Shown in pieces: positions 6,638 through 9,223 of a stretch of 9,223 bases of DNA. Source of the stretch: an uncultured Slackia sp. (GTDB lineage Bacteria; Actinomycetota; Coriobacteriia; Coriobacteriales; Eggerthellaceae); the NCBI GenBank assembly GCA_900553655.1, contig USEQ01000028.1, positions 1 to 9,223 on the forward strand, in the 5' to 3' direction. The first letter of the stretch is position 1, and every line of letters starts with the position of its first letter. Below the pieces are notes generated by a model that did no database searches, had not been told where the DNA came from, and worked only from the letters and a program-made list of their open reading frames with translations. The position numbers and the translations under genes are program-made.

Positions 6638-6711
6638 CGAGCCCTCCATTGCGACGGAAGCTCCGGCATGGGTGCCGTCCGCTGACGCTGGTAGCGCTGC
6701 GGATGGGCTCG
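6638..6711. repeat. Nested inverted repeats, possible structured RNA
   Basis: CGAGCCC (6638-6644) pairs with GGGCTCG (6705-6711), extended by TCC (6645-6647) with GGA (6701-6703) around a one-base bulge. Inside this closing stem lie two smaller hairpins: GACGG (6653-6657) with CCGTC (6675-6679), and CGCT (6686-6689) with AGCG (6693-6696) around a GGT loop. Together they would make a three-way junction. It lies upstream of the likely promoter of the transporter, so a riboswitch for that gene is not favoured. I recognise no known RNA family. GC-rich DNA can fold by chance. Confidence 0.35.
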
Positions 6712-6779
6712 GCGAGCGGTGCATGACGCTTCGATAAATAGCCGGATTTCGGCGAGCGGCGCATTGTGCCCCTTTTCGG

Positions 6780-6809
6780 GCAAACTTTGCAAAAATCTTA
6801 CATTGCAAA
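6780..6809. promoter_or_regulatory. Repeated TTGCAAA operator-like words
   Basis: GCAAACTTTGC (6780-6790) is an odd-centred dyad, TTTGCAAA (6786-6793) a palindrome, and TTGCAAA occurs again at 6803-6809, 16 bases from its first copy at 6787-6793. The cluster ends 24 bases before the TATACT at 6834, where an activator or repressor of the transporter gene could bind. No regulator family can be named. Confidence 0.35.
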
Positions 6810-6833
6810 GGCCGGGTAAAGTGCGGAGGTCGC

Positions 6834-6839
6834 TATACT
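6834..6839 (+). promoter_or_regulatory. Candidate -10 box for the Na/Pi cotransporter gene
   Basis: TATACT matches the -10 consensus at five of six positions and lies 54 bases before the GTG start. No -35 hexamer is seen at 16-19 bases; the nearest, TTGCAA at 6803-6808, is 25 bases away. The missing -35 fits a regulated promoter. Confidence 0.4.
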
Positions 6840-6879
6840 TTTCCCTCGATGGTTTTAAGCAGTCTTGCCCTCGCGATCT

Positions 6880-6885
6880 AGGAGA
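6880..6885 (+). promoter_or_regulatory. Ribosome binding site supporting a GTG start
   Basis: AGGAGA sits 8 bases before the GTG at 6894. The next in-frame ATG (Met22) would remove the start of the first conserved helix, so the GTG is chosen. Confidence 0.75.
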
Positions 6886-6893
6886 AACGAATC

Positions 6894-8591
6894 GTGGACA
6901 ACGCGTTTACCACCGTAGTTGGCCTTCTTGGAGGCCTTGCCATTTTCATCTTTGGCATGAACATGATGAGCGACAACCTTCAGAAGGTTGCCGGCGAAAA
7001 GATGAAAAACATTCTCGCTCTTTTAACGAAAAACCCTGTTCTTGGCGTATTGGCCGGCGCATTGACCACCGCCGTGTTGCAAAGCAGCAGCGCCACTACC
7101 GTTATGGCGATCGGCTTTGTAAGCGCCCGTCTGATGGGTCTGCCTCAGGCCATTTCCATCATTCTCGGCGCCAACATTGGCACGACGATTACGGCGCAGA
7201 TCATCGCCTTTAAAATCACGGACTACATTCTCATTTTCGTGTTCGTGGGCTTTCTTATGTCGTTTATTGCGAAAACCGAGCGTATCAAGAGCGTCGGTCT
7301 GAGCATTCTCGGCTTCGGCCTGCTCTTCCTCGGTATCGAGACCATGGGCGATTCCATGAAGCCCCTCGCGACGAGCCCTGTGTTCATCAATATGATTTCC
7401 CAGGTCGTGGACATTCCCGTACTGGGCGTTGTCGTCGGTACGGTCATGACCGTTATTGTTCAGAGCTCTTCGGCCACCATCGCGGTTTTGCAGAATCTTG
7501 CCGCAACGCCTGGCCCTGACGGTGCGAGCATCATCGGCCTTACGGGCGCCATCCCCGTTTTGCTCGGCGACAATATCGGCACCACCATTACCGCGCTGCT
7601 TGCCAGCATCGGCCAGAGCCGCAACGCCAAGCGCGTCGCGGTGTCTCACAGCCTCTTCAATATTTCCGGCTGCCTTATTTTCATCTGGTTTATTCCCGCG
7701 TTCGCAACGTTCATCCAGTTCATTTCTCCGGCGGGCCCCGAAATCGAGGTCATTTCCCGCCAGATTGCAAACGCGCATACGTCGTTCAACGTCGTCATGA
7801 CACTGCTGTGGCTTCCGTTCATATGGCTTATGGTGAAGATCGTGACCCGCATCATCCCTGACAGGAAAACTGCGGCAGGCGATTCCGATCCCGCGGTCGC
7901 CCTGTATCTTGACGATCGTCTGCTGGGCCAGCCTATCGTCGCTCTCCAGCTTGTTGCCAAAGAGACGGTTCGTTGTGGGGAGACGGTACGCGCGGCCATG
8001 CATGACATGGGCGCCGCCCTGCGCGACAAGGACGCAAAGCGCCTTGACCTCTCGTCTCGCAAGGCCGCTGCGGCGGGCGAGGTCTGCCAGCAGGTGACCG
8101 ACTACCTGGCCGAGTTGTTCGCTACGGGTCTGCTCAACGAGGACCAGGTTACGCGTACGGCGAATCTTATGAGCGCGATCAATGATATCGAGCGCATTGG
8201 CCAGCTGTGCGGAGACGTGGCGCAGATTGCCCGTCGAAGCGATTTTTCCGACAAGGCTTCGGAAGACCTGCGCGATGCGATGTTCTTGGCCGAAGAAATG
8301 TTCGCGGGCGCCATGCGCTCCATGGCATCCGGCGACAGCGACGAAGCGCGCCGCGTGAATGAGGGCAATTCGCGCATGATCGAGATTGAAATGCATATGC
8401 GCAAGGGCCACATGAAGCGCGTGGCAAGCAAGGAGTGCTCACCGAGCCTCACGAAGGCGTTCAACCGTGTGCTTTCCGATATCGAGCGCATCGGCGGAAG
8501 CTGTCTCAACATTGTCGAGGCATTCCCCGGTACGACGAGCCTCGATTACTTCCTGTTCGAAGATTCCGACGTGCTTCATTCGATGAAGTAG
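6894..8591 (+). CDS. Na+/phosphate cotransporter family protein with PhoU-like C-terminal domain
   Basis: This 565-residue membrane protein belongs to the Na/Pi cotransporter (NptA/YjbB-like, SLC34-related) family. Members move phosphate across the membrane; some import it with sodium and E. coli YjbB exports it. The inverted-duplication core is evident. QSSSATT at 63-69 and GANIGTTIT at 92-100 in the first half recur as QSSSAT at 190-195 and GDNIGTTIT at 225-233 in the second half. Hydrophobic segments continue to about residue 320. From about 340 to 560 the protein is charged and helical, rich in Glu, Arg and Ala, resembling the PhoU-like tail found in many bacterial members. Translation starts at GTG. 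The gene stands alone, with its own likely promoter and a terminator after it. Direction of transport cannot be judged from sequence. Confidence 0.93.
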   Translation: MDNAFTTVVGLLGGLAIFIFGMNMMSDNLQKVAGEKMKNILALLTKNPVLGVLAGALTTAVLQSSSATTVMAIGFVSARLMGLPQAISIILGANIGTTITAQIIAFKITDYILIFVFVGFLMSFIAKTERIKSVGLSILGFGLLFLGIETMGDSMKPLATSPVFINMISQVVDIPVLGVVVGTVMTVIVQSSSATIAVLQNLAATPGPDGASIIGLTGAIPVLLGDNIGTTITALLASIGQSRNAKRVAVSHSLFNISGCLIFIWFIPAFATFIQFISPAGPEIEVISRQIANAHTSFNVVMTLLWLPFIWLMVKIVTRIIPDRKTAAGDSDPAVALYLDDRLLGQPIVALQLVAKETVRCGETVRAAMHDMGAALRDKDAKRLDLSSRKAAAAGEVCQQVTDYLAELFATGLLNEDQVTRTANLMSAINDIERIGQLCGDVAQIARRSDFSDKASEDLRDAMFLAEEMFAGAMRSMASGDSDEARRVNEGNSRMIEIEMHMRKGHMKRVASKECSPSLTKAFNRVLSDIERIGGSCLNIVEAFPGTTSLDYFLFEDSDVLHSMK

Positions 8592-8627
8592 GAAGGGTCT
8601 GCGTGCAAAGCCGACCCGCTCTTTCTG

Positions 8628-8662
8628 AGCGCGCTCCGCATCGGCGGGGCGCGCTTTGTTTT
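8628..8662 (+). terminator. Rho-independent terminator after the Na/Pi cotransporter gene
   Basis: AGCGCGCTCCGC (8628-8639) pairs with GCGGGGCGCGCT (8644-8655) in a 12-bp stem with one G-U pair and a four-base loop, followed by TTTGTTTT at 8655-8662. It begins 36 bases after the stop codon. Confidence 0.88.
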
Positions 8663-8667
8663 GCCAT

Positions 8668-8754
8668 GAGCAAAGATGCGGATGTGCGCCGAGCGCAGCA
8701 TGGCCATCCGCGAGCGAAGGCCGGATGTGCGCCGAGTTCAGCATCGTCATCTGC
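8668..8754. repeat. Two-copy tandem repeat of 43/44 bp
   Basis: Unit one (8668-8711) and unit two (8712-8754) share CGGATGTGCGCCGAG, then CAGCAT, then CAT, in the same order and spacing, with one single-base length difference near the start. Both keep GATG and CATC words that could close a hairpin. A weaker related piece (GCAAGATGCGGGCG) follows at about 8769. It lies between a terminator and the next gene. Confidence 0.7.
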
Positions 8755-8888
8755 GGGCGGTGGAACGTGCAAGATGCGGGCGGCGCGTAGGTCGTGCGTT
8801 TCTTTTCGTTGTTGTGAAAAATGACGGGTGCGCGTCGCTGTGCGTTTTGCGGCGGGTATGGTGTATTTCGTTTTGATGGTAGGCAACG

Positions 8889-8895
8889 AAGGAGG
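8889..8895 (+). promoter_or_regulatory. Near-consensus ribosome binding site for the glyoxalase gene
   Basis: AAGGAGG sits 5 bases before the ATG at 8901 and fixes the start of a gene that is cut by the window end. Confidence 0.85.
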
Positions 8896-8900
8896 ATTGC

Positions 8901-9223
8901 ATGAAAGCGAAAATGGTTCACGAATGCATTCACGTGCTCGACCTTGGGAAGTCTCTCGAATTTTACGAGAAAGCCCTTGGCCTGGTTGAGCAGAGCAGTA
9001 TGGGCCCCGAGGACGGATCGTGGAAGAACGTCTACATCGGAAACGACGAGACCGATTTTCAGATGGAGCTCACCTGGAACAACGGTCGAACCGAGCCGTA
9101 CAACAACGGCGGCAGGGACACGCACCTTGCATTCGAGGTCGACGACATGGACGCCGCACGCGCCCTGCATGAAGAAATGGGATGCATCTGCTTCGTGAAC
9201 GAAAAGATGGGCATCTACTTCAT
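8901..9223 (+). CDS. Glyoxalase I-like (VOC family) protein, partial at 3' end
   Basis: The first 107 codons are present; the frame is open to the window edge. The protein resembles lactoylglutathione lyase (GloA), which converts the methylglyoxal-glutathione adduct to S-lactoylglutathione, or a related VOC-fold enzyme. The first half-module is visible: MVHECIHVLDLGKSLEFYEK (5-24), MELTWNNG (55-62) and DTHLAFEVDDM (73-83). By alignment with E. coli GloA (metal ligands His5, Glu56, His74, Glu122), His7, Glu56 and His75 correspond to the first three ligands. The fourth, a Glu in the second half, would lie beyond the window. Actinobacteria of this type may use thiols other than glutathione, so the substrate is uncertain. 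It has its own strong ribosome binding site and is separated from the transporter gene by a terminator. Confidence 0.88.
   Translation, partial: MKAKMVHECIHVLDLGKSLEFYEKALGLVEQSSMGPEDGSWKNVYIGNDETDFQMELTWNNGRTEPYNNGGRDTHLAFEVDDMDAARALHEEMGCICFVNEKMGIYF

Larger units (their letters stand above)
6289..6893. other. Long intergenic region without a convincing gene
   Basis: About 600 bases lie between the SDR terminator and the phosphate-transporter start. Open frames here are short, overlap each other on both strands and lack ribosome binding sites at proper distance, so none is called. The segment from about 6410 to 6620 is visibly richer in A and T than the surrounding genes. The region contains a 16-bp inverted repeat (6454-6593), a foldable nested repeat (6638-6711), TTGCAAA repeats (6780-6809) and a -10-like box (6834-6839), each listed separately. 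The first 120 bases hold nothing I can name. Confidence 0.6.
8592..8900. other. Intergenic region between transporter and glyoxalase genes
   Basis: These 309 bases hold the transporter terminator (8628-8662), a two-copy tandem repeat (8668-8754) and the strong ribosome binding site of the next gene (8889-8895). Open frames across it are short, lack start signals and look like chance frames in GC-rich DNA. A promoter for the glyoxalase gene should lie between about 8760 and 8880; TATGGT at 8857-8862 is the only -10-like word and has no good -35. Confidence 0.55.

Noticed and set aside
6466..6792. Minus-strand small open frame with a hydrophobic stretch in the intergenic region
   Set aside because: The ribosome-binding-like GGAGGG lies 14 bases from the inner ATG, too far, and the frame crosses the inverted repeat. 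No recognisable protein.
7023..8411. A 462-codon minus-strand open frame inside the Na/Pi cotransporter gene
   Set aside because: It mirrors the conserved transporter frame and has a low-complexity His/Arg/Asp/Asn-rich composition, with no domain or start signal.

Overview
The window looks like chromosome of a GC-rich, anaerobic, respiring actinobacterium. Eggerthellaceae (class Coriobacteriia) is the best guess. The reasons are the style of the proteins: a Tat-exported molybdopterin oxidoreductase operon with its own TorD chaperone, several polyferredoxins, a bile-acid/steroid-type short-chain dehydrogenase, and strong AGGAGG-like ribosome binding sites. This is inference from protein character; no rRNA or other marker gene is present. 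All recognised genes are on the + strand.

Region 1 (1-5278) is one apparent operon. A leader carries a double inverted-repeat element. It is followed by a Tat-signal 16Fe polyferredoxin (158-874), a TorD/DmsD-type chaperone (920-1552), a Tat-exported PsrA/PhsA-type bis-MGD molybdoenzyme (1600-3804), a PsrB/PhsB-type four-cluster ferredoxin (3804-4343, overlapping the previous stop by one base) and an NrfD/PsrC-type eight-helix membrane subunit (4350-5234). A strong intrinsic terminator closes it. The model is that the membrane subunit exchanges electrons with the quinone pool, the four-cluster proteins wire them to the exported catalytic subunit, and the TorD protein loads cofactor and controls export. 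The substrate cannot be read from sequence. A sulfur oxyanion, polysulfide, arsenate or an organic acceptor are all compatible.

Region 2 (5279-6288) is a single-gene unit: a short-chain dehydrogenase/reductase with an unusually long glycine loop and no Asn at the usual catalytic position, followed by a perfect 15-bp terminator hairpin.

Region 3 (6289-6893) is about 600 bases without a convincing gene. It is not featureless. It holds a 16-bp perfect inverted repeat flanking 108 bp in an AT-richer patch (inverton or MITE-like), a nested foldable segment, and repeated TTGCAAA words in front of a TATACT -10 box.

Region 4 (6894-8662) is a GTG-started Na+/phosphate cotransporter family protein with a PhoU-like C-terminal domain, then a terminator. 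Region 5 (8663-9223) has a two-copy 43/44-bp tandem repeat and then the first 107 codons of a glyoxalase I-like (VOC) gene that runs off the window.

No CRISPR array, tRNA, rRNA, transposase or phage gene was seen. The most unusual items are the leader element of the operon, the inverted-repeat cassette at 6454-6593, and the doubled polyferredoxin content of the molybdoenzyme operon.
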